Assembly (NCBI RefSeq): GCF_029962835.1
Contig: NC_080582.1
Coordinates: 74,582,177 to 74,646,176 of the forward strand
Reading direction: 5' to 3'
DNA from: Magnolia sinica
Taxonomy: Eukaryota > Streptophyta > Magnoliopsida > Magnoliales > Magnoliaceae
Length of the DNA stretch: 64,000 nucleotides
Both the position numbers and the translations under genes were made by a program. Position 1 is the stretch's first letter, and each line of letters opens with the position of its first letter. Under the pieces are notes generated by a model that was not told where the DNA came from, made no database searches, and was given only the letters and a program-made list of their open reading frames with translations. This document shows positions 20,250 through 33,100 of this stretch, piece by piece.

Positions 20250-23200
20250 TGTAGGTGGCCCACTATCCATTTTTTCTCTTTTCTCTCTCGTAAGGTCTAA
20301 ATTTTCGTTGTTTTGGATTTTCAAAATTCCTTGAATTTTTAATTAACTTATAATATCACTTACGACCATTAGCACTCAATGTTAGTTTATACACGGGTGG
20401 TACCAATAAAGAACCGCACAAGTTCATTAATCAACCGTATGAAGCCAACGAATCCACCCGATTACTTGAACATCAAGTTTAACCCCATGATTTACTTACA
20501 GAGGACCCAAATCTAATCTACCCATCGCTAACTAATCAAGACAATCATAACTAAATTAAAGATCTAACCGAAGCCGAGTTAGATAAGACCCGAATCTTGA
20601 CTAATGGACCAAATCAACCCTATTACTCTTTTAGCCTAAAACCGACGATTTAGAATAATCATGACCAAATATTCACTTTCACTAATTATAAATAGGTCAC
20701 ACTATGAACATAGTTAATCCAAACCCTAATCATTGCCCACGAGATATCTCAATACTTAATTCATTCCAGAAATGCCTCGATTTTCCGAACAAGCTGTAGA
20801 CCCCTCGTTGGTGGGCCACTAGTTCCAAAACTATAGAATAATGTCCGTCTTACTAGGCTCGACGTCCATTGCGGGAGTCGGACCTGGGTAGTGTCTAAAA
20901 CTGCTCAACTTGAGCTGCATGAGAAGTGCATGAGAAGTGCAAATACCCTAAAGGAAGAAGCCGAAAATTAAGTGAATTGCGTCGTCCACTCTTATGCAAA
21001 GTTTAGAATTTTAGATCGTCGGTTTATGACCAAACTTCACATATAGAGTAAGGATATTTTCCTACTCATATTCGTATAGCCGCAGCCCCAATCAACTATC
21101 GGTGACCGTTGAACAGACTTCTAATCATATCCATCGATTGACATATCCAAATGACGGGCCGATCATGTCCATACGTAGATCATCGTTAGAGCTAACTATC
21201 CTACAGTGTATATCAATATGTACACCTCATAGTAGGCCCTAGGGATTAGACAGACCCTCCGATAGGGATAGTATAGTAAAAAACCTAGCCCTTGAAGCCA
21301 TTTACACCAAATCTGGCACTATATAAGGGTTTCATTTGGGCACCCCTCTCCCTATACGAATTTACCATAGAAGAAAAAAATAGAGAAATGGAGAAGAGAA
21401 AGAGAAGAAAAGAGGAGAAAGAGAGAGGGAGAGTTTGGAAGCATGAGGGTTTGTGCACCTTCACCCTCTCATCTCCTCTATAGCAACATTGTCCTTCATT
21501 AGTGTTGATTTGGCGACGATTGAAGGTAAGTATTGAGTTATGTTCGTAGGTTTAGGTCTTGTGTTTAATTCCTTCCAATTCTTATAAGCTTGTATACTTA
21601 TTTAGGCATTTCAACAATGATTTCCTAACACCCTAACCTTACGGGCGCCGTGAATCAAGCGGTTCATCACAAGGTGCGGACCATTATCCCTAGGTGGCCA
21701 GGTACCAATTTTAGGATAAATTTAATGATTTTGAATGCTAGAGTGATGTGCATGAGTAATTTGGGAAAAAATCTAGCTAGAAACTTACATATTAGGTCCA
21801 CCAACATTCATACAATGATAAATTGCTATTTGTTTAATTTTCAACATGTTTGAGCATGAAATTGGTGTTGCATGATCATCTCATATTTGATTCTTGCATG
21901 ATTTTTCCTATAACATGTATGATTGTATTATTTCTTGTTGTATTCTTGTACTATGAGTGGTGTATTGTCCTTGGTCTCTTCGGTAATCTAGCACCACACG
22001 CACACATGTCTAACTCATGTTATTAAGAGTGTTACATTTATATTAATAACTTGAAACTTAATGCTCGATGTATTATGCGCATGATTTCACTTGTGCTAGA
22101 AGATGAACTCTTAATTGTTGAAGTGTTATTGAATACAACTCATTCTCTGGGTTGGTCAGGAATTGAGAATTGTGAGGGTGGACCCATTGGTTGGACCACC
22201 TTGTGACCAGACCGATTGATTTGGGCGGACACGAATGGGCGACAGTAGTAGGACTACATGGGTTGCTTGCACCTAATGTCGTGCGTTATGTGTTCGCCTG
22301 AATTTGGATGGTCTAGTCCACTGACTAACCAACCATGCTTGTTAACCATGTTTGCTCACGCCTATCTGGAACCTGGAACACCCCTCGCCCACTGACAACA
22401 ACTAGAAACTGATCCACAGTCTCGTGAGCCGGGCATGGTTAAATGAGACACTATGTCTGAGATGTCGGCCTACACTGAGGTGACGAACCTCTCCGTAGTG
22501 ACCGCGAGCGATTCCGCTTCCCAGCACTCCCTATGTGCTTGCAATCGGGGGTGGGGATTCCGATGGGATCAAGGATCGCGGGGTCTTGGCTTCGCATGTT
22601 GAGGGATCCTGGCCTCGCAAATGGATGAGGGCATTGATATCGTTGAAGTGTACCAGTTTTTTCAACCTATTAGATGAATGAAATTAATTCAATACTCGGC
22701 TAACATTATTCTTGCATCGTATTAGTTAGGATTTGGCAACTCGGCAGTTGAGGTTGCAATGAGAGTATTAGTCATGCGCGACCGTGAGATGAGTCACTCG
22801 AGGGAGTGTTGTGGGTGAGGTCATACATCATACACAACTCATGCATACGCATTAACAAAGACTAGTTAGTGATTTATGAATGTGTGCTTTTCATTAAATT
22901 CATTATGGAATTGTTATTTGATGTAACTTATGGCTGATGGCACCCACTGAGTTAGCTACTCACTCCCACTCTGGGATAGTATTTTAAAACACCAATCAGA
23001 CCCTTTACTAGATGTAGGTGAGGTGGAGCTCGACGAGCCAAGCAAGGTGAGCATGGATATGGAAGAGGAGCTTTCCTACTTCCAGCTTATGGATGGATCA
23101 CCGTAGACTGTGCGGGTTGTTTATGGGTTGCTGAGTAGGGATCTAGCGCACTATTTCTTTTGGACATTTCTTATATAAATTTTGTTGGGCGACACCTTGT

Positions 23201-23411
23201 GCGACCCGTTTGATATTCCTATAGACTTGTATTTCTTAGTCGCTTTTATTTCAGTAGATTAGTTGTGGTTGTGGTTTATGTTCCAACCAATTCCTTTATT
23301 GCTCATTTAAATTGATTTATGTACAAATCACCATAATTAGGATATAAGTGACACTTGGGAATTTAGAGGTCGAGTTCCTACACGGCCCCTGAAAACCCGG
23401 GGTGTTACACA
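20250..23411 (+). repeat. Family A LTR, nearly complete, probably solo
   Basis: 22795-23411 aligns with 4440-5042 and 1-404 and ends GGGGTGTTACA, the family A LTR end. No primer site follows, so it looks like a solo LTR. The promoter is visible: CTATATAAGG at about 21319-21328, followed by a purine-rich transcribed leader. The left boundary is unclear and is placed at the start of non-simple sequence. 22190-22330 also matches the reverse-strand copy near 31400-31500. Confidence 0.7.
21320..21327 (+). promoter_or_regulatory. LTR TATA box
   Basis: TATATAAG lies in the middle of the family A LTR, about 2.1 kb before its end, giving a long transcribed LTR part as in other long-LTR elements. Confidence 0.55.
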
Positions 23412-23978
23412 CACTCTCTCTTTATTTTTTTAATATAAAATTTTAATTCTGCACTTGTTAGTCGAGTTTCAACCGAGTTCGAATCACTCATCTTATTGGG
23501 TCTTTGAATCCCTACGTTAAATCTTACTCTCTAGATATACGATTTACTGAATTTACTTATTGTAAGTCGGAATAACACATACTCAAATGCTTTATACAGG
23601 ATAAAACTAACTAGGGCGGTCCTAAGTTATTGATTTCTAACTTCAAGTTCGAAAACATCATAAAATCAGGAGTTTAATCATATCGTTCATCATTTTTAAG
23701 TTTAAATTCAAAATCATCCACACAATTAGAAATTTAATCTTAAAGTCCAGTTTCTGAGTTTTAAGTTTTAAAGCGTAGCAAACCATAAAGTTTGTTCCCA
23801 GGGTTCATTGTTCATTATTTATTGGATTTCTTACAATGTCGAATACTCCTAAAATTAAGAAAACCTCATTCATGTCTAAACCCTAAATCCTAACTGTCTT
23901 AACACCTAATTATTATGGTTTGTGTAATACTCATTTCCAAGATCTTGGTTATCTCAATACTCCACTCTGATACAAATC
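23412..23978. other. Unassigned stretch with a reverse primer-site-like motif
   Basis: AT-rich sequence without a gene. At 23965-23975 CTCTGATACAA is the complement of a TTGTATCAGAG primer-site-like sequence, immediately left of TGTTGCACCCC at 23979. This would fit the 5' untranslated end of a minus-strand LTR element. Confidence 0.45.
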
Positions 23979-24360
23979 TGTTGCACCCCAAAAATTGACA
24001 CCTGAGTATAGAAACTGCAAGGCCAGTATCTTTGACCGTATTATTTTGTAGGCTTCCGCGGTCCTCCTGATCGAATTTTGGCGACCCACGACATGTAATC
24101 GATGTTTGTGCACGACCCTAAGTTGCATCCTGTATATCTATGTCGACTCGATTCGAAACTTGTATCTTAGCGACCGCGCCATCACTATAGTTCCAACGCT
24201 ATGTCTCGTGTGTCGATGCAATACCCAAGCCAGGAGTTGTAGGCCCGCGTATATTTCAAAGAAACGCCGCGCGTTACAAATCTCAAGAGAATTTCTACAA
24301 CCCATCACATCAATCAATCAAGTACACATCCTATCACAAGTACAAGTCAAATACAAGCAA

Positions 24361-26345
24361 CTGAAACAGGATGCTTAAAGCAGGGATTTAACGCTCTCAT
24401 GACACCAAAGGCAAGGGACGGACCCCAAGGGACCAAGATGGACAGATTTACACGCCAGATATCCGAGAAAAATCGAGAAACTGAAACTTAAATGGCTTAA
24501 AAAGGGTCTAGAATGCAAGATCATAGGGTTCCTACCATCCGCTCGACTCGAAACTCTATACATAGCCATAGGACCATAAATGAACCGTACAACTTAGATT
24601 TGAACCATTAGATCCTTGTGAAAGTGGCCCAACGAATACATCAGCCCTTAAAAGCCTGATTTGGGGCCCACCTGCTGTCCAGATACACTTCAAATTTGGT
24701 CCCCACGGTTAAAATGAGATGGGGAACAAAATGGACGGTGTAGATTTATCAAAAGAATCAATGTGGGACCCAATTTACGTGAGTGCGTGTGCACAGCACA
24801 CGTACACTCACGGTGCACCAAATCTGGTCAAACTGGTCAGCCACCGCTGACCCGCTCAAATTCGAATTAACAAGGATTTCGCAATCCTGTTGCGAAACAG
24901 AGGCTGCGGTTCATTCTTGTGGGCCATCATCGCAATTCAAAGGTCCGATCCGGATCGTCCATCAAAGTTCTACCGGTCCACTAACCATTACCTAGGTGAA
25001 AATTTTCTAAGCAGAAGCATGTATCAGATTTTGACCGTCGAAACGTAAGATGGAAGGCGGAGCAGAAAACCATGTGGACCACACCGAATCTAACCCAAAA
25101 CCAGTCAATTGCAAATGGTTTTTCGCCAAAAATCCAATGAACGGGGTGGATTCATCCGAAAACATCACAGTAAGCCCACCGAACACATCAGTGAATTCTC
25201 ATGCGTAATTACGTCCGAGAAAACTGAAATTTCAAGAAAGCAGTGGCCCACCATCATTTATCGGATGTGTGATCCAGACCGTCCATCTTGTAAACAATCT
25301 AAAACCCTCGAAAGGTACGTGTTTTTAATGTTTTTTGTGGACGCTAGGAGAACCAGCGGGAGCAACATTCTTGGGTTTTCTTCACTACGTGCGTACAGTG
25401 CTGCGTAAAGAATTCGCATCCACTGACATCTCCAAGCAAGCCGACTTGCTCCAGCCTATAAAAGATGTGAGAGAGAGAGAGAGTGGAGGGGGGGATTCAT
25501 CTGGGACGTGGAGAGGAGCACGAGAGAAAGAGACGTGGAGCAGAGACAGAGAGAGTAATATTTATTTTATTTGTTTATTTCTGCTGTTTCTTTTTATGTT
25601 TAGCCTAATCATGTCTATTCTAGGCTAAACCTCTTAGCTAAGGCTAAGAGGTGAAGCTTGTAACATAATGAGAGACTTTTTGCTTGTGCCTTTTGTTTAG
25701 ACTGAACTGATGTTGATTTTAGTTTAATTAAGGGAATGCTTTTAGTTTTTAATGGTCCATTGTGACTAAAATTACAATGGGTCTGCGATAGCTTTGAGCA
25801 TGTTCCTTTCCTTTTCATGTTTATGACGTCAAGAAGCCCTATTGTTCACTATTGTCTCCTGGGCATGGTTGGATGACGGTACCCTTCCTAACCTTCATAC
25901 ATTGTTGAGTGGTTGTTAGTTAGTTTAATTTTGTTGTTTCCCTTGTCTCCTGGGCATCGTTTGGTGATGGAATCCATTCTAATTCATATACCTTTCATCT
26001 CTTGAAAACTATATCAATGGAAGTTCAGTCTTGATTTCCATGGTTACACTCTTCAACTGGATGAAGATGAGACTCTGAGTCTAGTTGAGTTCTTGAAACA
26101 GGCATAAGATCTCCTTGATCTCTACAAGTAGATCCTCTGAATCCCTAGTTTCCTTCCCCTGAATTCTTTAAGTTTTATATAATTATTTCATCATTATTCC
26201 TCAAATTATAATTAATTTAGATTTCATCTTAGTCTAGTTCTAATTTTACCTAGTTTCAGATAACGTACAGGTTTCAATCCCTTGGGATTCGACCTCGGTC
26301 TCACCGAGTTTATTACTACATCACAACCCTATACTTGGGGAGTAA
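24361..26345 (+). repeat. Athila/Tat-type LTR nested in family C
   Basis: It has a promoter-like TATAAAAGATG near 25458 with a GA-rich leader. Its distal end reads CCCTTGGGATTCGACCTCGG and TTATTACTACATCACAACCC, a phrase typical of Athila/Tat LTR ends. A ~110-base sequence is present on both sides (24238-24360 and 26335-26450). No internal genes are present, so it is probably a solo LTR. Confidence 0.6.
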
Positions 26346-27299
26346 ACACGCGTTACGAATTCCGAGAGAATCTCTACAAACCATCACATCAATCAATCAA
26401 GTACACATCTATCACAAGTACAAGTCAAGTACAAGTCAAGTACAAGCAACCCATACCCTACCCATCTCTCTGCCATTCCTAAAGTTAACTCTCTCTCTCT
26501 CCACCCATCCCTTACACCCATCACCCATCACTCCACCTTTTCATCCCATCACTTCTCTCTCTCTCTCTCTCATTCTCTCTCTCTCTCTCAGTTCTCTCTT
26601 CTCTCCAAAGCAAACCAAGAGACTAATCGTCCAAGCCTCCCAAGGAGAAGCTAGGTGTGGCCCACTTCCCTACCCTAAAAACTCTCATCTCCACCATCCA
26701 AACTTCATCATTCACCATTAAAGGTTGAGCATAGGAGCTAAGGAAGCTAAGGGACTAAGAAGAAGGCCAATCGGTGGGTGATCGTAGCGTAGGATCTTGA
26801 TTTTTTTTTTAATGTAAGGCCCACTTGTGATGGGATCCATTTGATGTTTGTGTTGTAACAAAGAGGGGCCCATAGAGGTGGGGTCCCTCACTATACCAAT
26901 CTCTCTCTATCTCTCTTTCTCTCTCTCTCTCTCTTGTGATGGATTATGGCCAAGTTGATCTAGCTGTCCATTTGTTGGGCCCCTTCTAGCCGACTCGAAT
27001 GAAGTAAAAACATAAATATCGGCTTGATCAATGGGGTGGCCCCGATGTGGACCCCACCATATACATATATTTGTGTGTGTGTGTTTTATGTGTACCGTCT
27101 AGCAGCAGGCACTGCTATACATAGGCAAAACACAAAGATCAGTTGACGCTGAGCAGGTGGGCCACACGTGCACGTGGGTCCACCAAATGTATGGGTTTCA
27201 TCCACGCTAACCATCCATCTGGACAGTGGCCAATAGGCCTGGACACTATTTAAAATAATAATAATAATAAATATAATAATAGTAATAATATATATGGTA

Positions 27300-27625
27300 G
27301 GTCCCACGTGGGACCCACCTCTTGGAAAGTAGATTGGTTGGTGCGTCTTACACCAACTATATAGCTGCTAGCGACGTCATCAAGTTCCGTGGGACCCACC
27401 TGTGTGTGGATTTCATCCACACCGTCCGTCCATCTGGACGGGACCCACCTGATGTGTGGATGGAATCCACGCCGTCCGTCCATTTGAATGGAGCCCACCA
27501 TGATATATGTGTGCATCCACACCGACCAGACAGTTGGGACGGTGGAACCACATGGTATATGTGTTATATCAACCGTCCATCCAACAACAATATAGTTGTT
27601 GGATTGACTATCTATCAGGTGGACC
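27300..27625. repeat. Tandem ~50-bp units related to foldback arms
   Basis: GGGACCCACCTG, a TGTGTGGAT/ATCCAC motif and CCGTCCGTCCAT recur near 27390, 27440 and 27490, with decayed units on both sides. The units resemble the arms of the F1 foldback family. Confidence 0.65.
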
Positions 27626-27859
27626 ACGCTACATAATTAGTGAGGGATTAACGTCTGCCATTGGAATCCGTTTGAGTCACAGAAGTTCTGATCAATATGA
27701 AATTTGTTTTCCTCCTAATTCAGGTCTTTGTGACCTTATGAACAGATTGGATGGAAATAAACGCTATGGTGGGCCCTGGCCCTGGGAATTGTTTTGCAGT
27801 GAAAATCATTATCTCCGCTACTAGATGTAGTATGGTCCAGATGATCTTTCGATATGATT

Positions 27860-28300
27860 CATTTTTGGGGATGTGTGAGGCCCATGTATATGAGGCCCAC
27901 TTGATGTATATGAGGCCCATGTGATGTGATGCGGTCCACTTGATGTATATGAGGCCCATTAGTGCGGCCCATGTGATGAGGCCCACCTTGATGTATTTGT
28001 GGCCCATTCATAAGGGCCACCTTGATGTATTTATGGACCATCCATGAGGCCCACCTTGATGTATTTGTGGCCCATCCATGAGGCCCACCTTGATGTATTT
28101 GTGGCCCATCTGTTAAGACCCACCTTGATGCAATTGCGGCTCATTTGATGAGGCCCGATGTGATATATATATTGGTCCATATGATGACGCCCAAAATGAT
28201 GTATATGAGGCCCATGAGTGAGGCCCGATATGATATATATGTGGCCGTTGAGTAAGGCCCATTGTGATGTATATTAGGCCCTTGTGTGAGGCCGTGGGCC
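27860..28300. repeat. Tandem array of ~38-bp units
   Basis: AGGCCCACCTTGATGTATTT followed by GTGGCCCATCCATG recurs at least five times between 27975 and 28130. More divergent units (GATGTATATGAGGCCCA) lie on both sides. The unit echoes the GGCCCACC-TGATGTA arm of the F1 family. Open frames on the minus strand here are by-products of the repeat. Confidence 0.85.
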
Positions 28301-30051
28301 TACTATATGCTTGGCTCTATGTGGGCCATCCCTTAGGAACAATGTTGGTTAAAAGTCCACATTAATGGGCAATGATGATTGAATGTCCACATTGTAACCT
28401 TCCCTTAGGCTTTGTTAGCCCCATTTTCGTCATTTTTTAAGTGGGTCAACCCAAATCACTGGGCCCCATTAATATTGCATGATCCATTCATTCGTTGGGA
28501 TAACCCAAGATGTTGGGCCCCCATTGGTTATTAGTAGAGTTATTCCTTTTATTTTGGAATCCATTTAGGACTTGTTTTGGGCCCCCTAGGGCATCTAACG
28601 GGCCATGAAATAGTATGGTGAATGAACCCTTTTCCGGATCCTTAAGTTATAGGTAGGCCACTTAGGCCCAACCTTGATATGGGGGAGTATATCATTTCAA
28701 ACTAGATCTGCAATCCTTCTATGGACCCCGCTTTGTCTATAGGCCGATTATCGATGCTGATTAGGAGTATGCGGTAGTATAGCATCATGATACATACCCA
28801 TACGCATCATCTACATGCTTGTAATGAGATTTGGTTGACCATTTCATATGCCTTTGAGCAGATTGTTTATGGGACTCCCTGATAGTCATGAGGGCACGGT
28901 ATGCGTGAGATTAATGCATGAATGGATTGTATGACTCATACATCTTGCATTATGTGATATGGTTACTATATGCCCTAGCGATATCAGGGTTGTGGCCTCC
29001 ACAAGCACATCGTGGAGAGCCAAATTGGATACAAAAAATACTATTACTAACATCGGAGCGCCATAGATGTCCCTAGATGAAAATTCCTAAACCCGATGAT
29101 ACCAGACGATGACTCCAACATTGAGACCGAGTAGATACATGAGCATATGAGAGCCGTATACCAGTAGGTCATGTCTCTCACTGTGTCGTGGTCAGTTGGA
29201 AAGGGGTGTGACCTTACCCGAGTGAGGGGGCAATATCTAGGTTGAGTTTGACCAGCTTGAGGAATGTGTCTACTATCAACGAGCCGAGCCTGTTATTGAC
29301 AAAGCGGATAGTGAGGTCTCTTTCACTTACCCGGTTGTGCGCTCGGATAGGGCGGGCAAGATGGCGTAGAGTGTACTTAGACCCGGTAATTATCCAAAGA
29401 TGAAAGCGATATTTAATGCTCTAATGATGAGCTGCATTAATATGTGGATTCGAATGAGGTTATGCTTGAGTTGTATCTCGCATCGCATGGCCTTGGTATA
29501 GCCGACATCATTCACGCCTTGCATCGCATGGCCTTGATATGGCCGATAACATTCATGTCTTGCATCGCATAGCCTTGATTGATAGTATTTATGGATTCAC
29601 CAACATATTCCGTATTACTCTAATATTGCATTCCGAGTACGCTTATATTGCGCACATACTTTCACCACCCTCGAGCTTTGTATAAGGTTATGCACAATTG
29701 ATGCGTGTAAGTGATGTTAGGCCGTAGCTGAGCAGGAGTAGGAGCGTGCCATAGATCTTCTGGAGTTTTGTCATTATTACCATTGTATTTCCCTTTATGC
29801 ACATTGTACCTTAAAGTTTTTTATCATAGTGGATTTTCTGATGGTGTCTTGGTTATTGTTCGTGGGTTATGCTTATGGTTATGCTTGTTACGGAATAAAT
29901 TCATGCTGAAAAATTCTTCTTGTAAGATCTCAGGATCGGAATCTAGTATATAAGTACCGAGAGCCGAGAATGGGGTACTATGGAAGCTGTCGACGCCAGA
30001 TTTGGCGATCGATAATTTTGTGAGCCTGGTTTCTGAGTTTAAGGTGTGACA

Positions 30052-31900
30052 GAAATCCTAGTCTTGAGTTCCCGAGTGTGAATCAAATGAAAATGCACGT
30101 GTAACCTCATTCAGATTCATATTCGTTTAATACACGAGCAATCAAAGTAGCACAATTTAAAGTTGCGGATCCAAAGGGAGGTAAAGATAACAAAAACTAA
30201 TAAATATAGGGCTAATAGTTAAAGATACAATTCTAATAGTTATGATCGCTTGAAATGGAGATTATACAAGCCATAATAACCATGCATGCAGCAAAATTTA
30301 CATATAAAGTATGCCCAATCGGAGACTCTAACATATACGTGCACAAAACAATAATAAAAGCAAAGTCATCTAGCTTTGCCCGACGCTCCGAAGGCATCAC
30401 GGTGAAAGTTCAAGTCAATCTAAGCCTATCCGCCGGAGGCCTTAATAGAACCTGTATCAACAATAATGCCAAGTTAGTGTTTTAAAACATCGTCCCAAGT
30501 GAGAGTGATTAACTAATTTGGTGGTTCCATTAGTTCTAAGTTACACATGTTATCGACTCAATCAACACAGTTAATGATAAACAACCAATCAAGCATTTCC
30601 TAAATACTCTTATTAAATGCACAATTGAGATTATGGAATGATGCATGTGCCTTACAATCTAAGCAACTTCAATGCCTATTTCACAAATGCTAACACTCTC
30701 TCCCAGGCGACTCCAACGCCAAATTGCAATTTATCCTAGGGTATGCATGATTTGTCGAGTGATTATTAATTCTAATTCATACAGCTAATTAGTGAAACTA
30801 TGATATCAATATTATAACACGAGTCCTTATCCAGATCACGTGGCTAATTGCGGCGTGTAACGGCTCCTCACTAGTATCCCTTGATCCAAATTTACATATC
30901 ACCCGTTTATCTCACAAATCAGTGATTCCAAAAATATGGTATAATACATAAATGTATGAGGATCAACTCGGTATAAGTTATCACCCAAACATCAAGTATA
31001 ATCACTCAATTCCGAGGTGCGGGCTTGTCACGTAAAACCAAATCAACATAAAGGAAATGGCTCGTCACCCAATTCCATTTACGCCTGGGTCGTTCGAGCG
31101 GTAATCTGGCATAGAACCATCGGCCAGGTGATTTGACGAGGACCGTTCGAATAATGATCTATCACATCCATTAATGATCATGAGTCACTACAAGGGAGGT
31201 TCGTACCCCAGCATAGGCCAACAACTCGAACACGGTACCCCATACCATCATGTCTGACTCACGAGTCTTAGTGGGATCATATCAATTGCGGTTATGAATA
31301 GACTTATCCATTGGGAACGTGGTATCACAGATTCAATTTGATCATGTCATACATTGTGAACATATATGATCAATCGGCTAGTAGACTAATTTGATTGACC
31401 TAGGAGAACCCCAGCGCAACTGGCATTGGGTGCAAGCATCCCGTATAGTCCAGCTATTGTCGGTCGTCCGTGTTTAACCCGGTTTGATCAAACAAGCCTA
31501 AGGTGGCTGCCCCAACTCGGGCCACCCCTTTAGTTCAGCCGGCTAGTCAACTGACCCAACATTGTAACAATCATAAGTATCGTTATAGATCAAGCACTAC
31601 ATCACGTAATTATGTTATATATTCTACTACACAACCACTTAGGTATTTTATCAAACATGTGAGCATTAATAGAAACAACACACCTACTTAAGCATTTTAT
31701 CAAACATACAAGCATCAATGAAACAATAAATCTACTTACGCATTTTATCAAACATATGGGCATCAACAAAATAACATATTCAATTGAGCATTCAATCAAA
31801 TATATGAGCATCCATAAAACAACACATTCAATCACTTAAACATTTTATCAAATGTGTGAGTATCCATATCCAACCAATAACATATATTATATATAAAAAA
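30052..31900 (-). repeat. Family A-related LTR in reverse orientation
   Basis: Complemented, 30470-30520 reads AATCACTCTCACTTGGGACG then TGTTTTAAAACACTAAC, matching the LTRs at 4600 and 22960. Complemented 31400-31500 matches 22190-22330 (GGGATGCTTGCACCCAATG). Its 3' end (complement ATTTCTGTCACA) abuts the end of the family C LTR. The 5' boundary toward 31900 is uncertain. Confidence 0.7.
31637..31875. repeat. Five tandem ~50-bp units
   Basis: ACTTA-GCATTTTATCAAACAT followed by a GCATCAA/ATCCAT motif recurs at about 31637, 31686, 31734, 31782 and 31834. The spacing is 48-52 bases. Confidence 0.85.
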
Positions 31901-31911
31901 TCAAAATATTA

Positions 31912-31913
<2 letters not shown>

Positions 31914-31972
<59 letters not shown>
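31914..31972. repeat. (TA)n microsatellite
   Basis: Nearly pure TA with one CACACA interruption. Confidence 0.95.
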
Positions 31973-31973
<1 letters not shown>

Positions 31974-31974
31974 G

Positions 31975-33100
31975 GAAATGTTACTATAAGGTCACCCTCA
32001 TGAGAACTTCCTGTGAGGTCGAGCTATGTAGGCCCCACCTTAATGTGTGTCAATTTCCAGGGCGTTACAATATGCTTAAAAAAAGTTAGATCCAAAACTT
32101 AAGTAAGCCGCACGACAAGAAAAGTGGGTTGGGAAATAAATGCCTAAGGTTGAAACTTTCCTAGGTCCACCGTCATGATTATATGCCATTCATTCCGTTC
32201 GTAAGATCATTCCTACTTGCACAAAAATATTGACCTGATCCAAAACTTATGTAGGCCCAATAATGTTTTAACGATGGACGTTCAATTCTCACAGTCACTA
32301 TTAGGGGTGCACATCAAACCGATAGAACTGTGAAATCGGACCGGAACCGATCAAATGGTCCGATTCTAGATTACACCAGTTGCAGTTCCGGTTCCAAAAA
32401 TCTAAGAACCATTAGATACGATTCGGTTCCAATTTAGGGGCATATAGAACCGAACTGAACCGTTGATCTGAACCATGGATCCGAAATCATGGGTTGTATT
32501 GATCATTTTACAAAATGTTCTCACCATTGATCTAGACCATCAATCAACTTTTTCTTTTCTTTTTGACTGTGGCCCTTAATAGAAATATCCAAATCAAGAT
32601 TTCAACTCCTGTTATATCAAGTTATACCAGTCAAATGCCTAATCATTATGAGCCAAGTGCCAACTGTTATGGCCAATATCTCAATCATTTTATTTTTTTT
32701 GAAATGTGCTTTTAATATACATGAGATGTTATGATCACATGTATCAGATGATACCGTGTTTGAAATGATCAATTGTCAACTCATATGAGTGTACAAGTAT
32801 AAGTATGATATATTGATGCTGCCAATTCAATCAAGCAAGGTCACAATTGGGCTGGATTTTAAAAAGCCCAGGACCATGGAGCCGTTCACGGTCCGGTTCC
32901 GGTTCGGTTCCAAGGTGCTAACAGTTCAGTTCTGGTTTCCAAAATCCTAGAACCGTTAGGAAACTGGAACCGGACCGAACCTACCCATGTGCACCCGTTG
33001 ACTCACTGGAATGGCCTCACCCGGTGAATTTCTCACGAGCATATTCCCGTGGGCCCCACCTAGCTTCCCAGTTGCTGAGAAAGGCTTTTACGGGCAATCC
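31975..33100. mobile_element. Foldback element F1, copy 5, split by a hAT-like element
   Basis: The left part has GAGGTCGAGCTATGTAGGCC and core phrases (TTGACCTGATCCAAAACTT, AGGCCCAATAATG). The right part resumes after 32998 with CATATTCCCGTGGGCCCC. The middle is interrupted by the element at 32306-32998. The termini are of the TCGAGCT-type. Confidence 0.5.
32306..32998. mobile_element. hAT-like non-autonomous element, ~0.7 kb
   Basis: The ends TAGGGGTGCACAT and ATGTGCACCC are inverted. Subterminal CCGGTTCCGGTTCGGTTCC and its complement-like GGACCGGAACCG occur near each end. The flanks AGTCACTA and ACTCACTG could be an eroded 8-bp target duplication. No transposase is encoded. Confidence 0.65.

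Larger units (their letters stand above)
23979..30051. mobile_element. Composite LTR block (family C) with nested LTR and arrays
   Basis: The right part (28.8-30.05 kb) reads as a plus-strand Gypsy LTR, with TTTCACCACCCTCGAGC, TAAGGTTATGCACAATTGATG, GTAGCTGAGCAGGAG and the end CTGAGTTTAAGGTGTGACA. A CT-rich leader of transcription-start type lies at 26480-26640. The left edge TGTTGCACCCC could be the start of the same LTR or the end of a minus-strand LTR. A second LTR (24361-26345) and two tandem arrays lie within it. Confidence 0.5.

Noticed and set aside
27250..28041. Several open frames on the minus strand
   Set aside because: They translate tandem repeats of the GGGCCCACC type, and the encoded text is periodic.
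27860..28300. Possible CRISPR-like array
   Set aside because: Units are adjacent without unique spacers, and the genome is eukaryotic.
32051..32067. Text CCAGGGCGTTACAA, identical to the family A LTR end
   Set aside because: Only 13-14 bases match, no LTR sequence precedes it, and it lies in the middle of a foldback element; probably chance.
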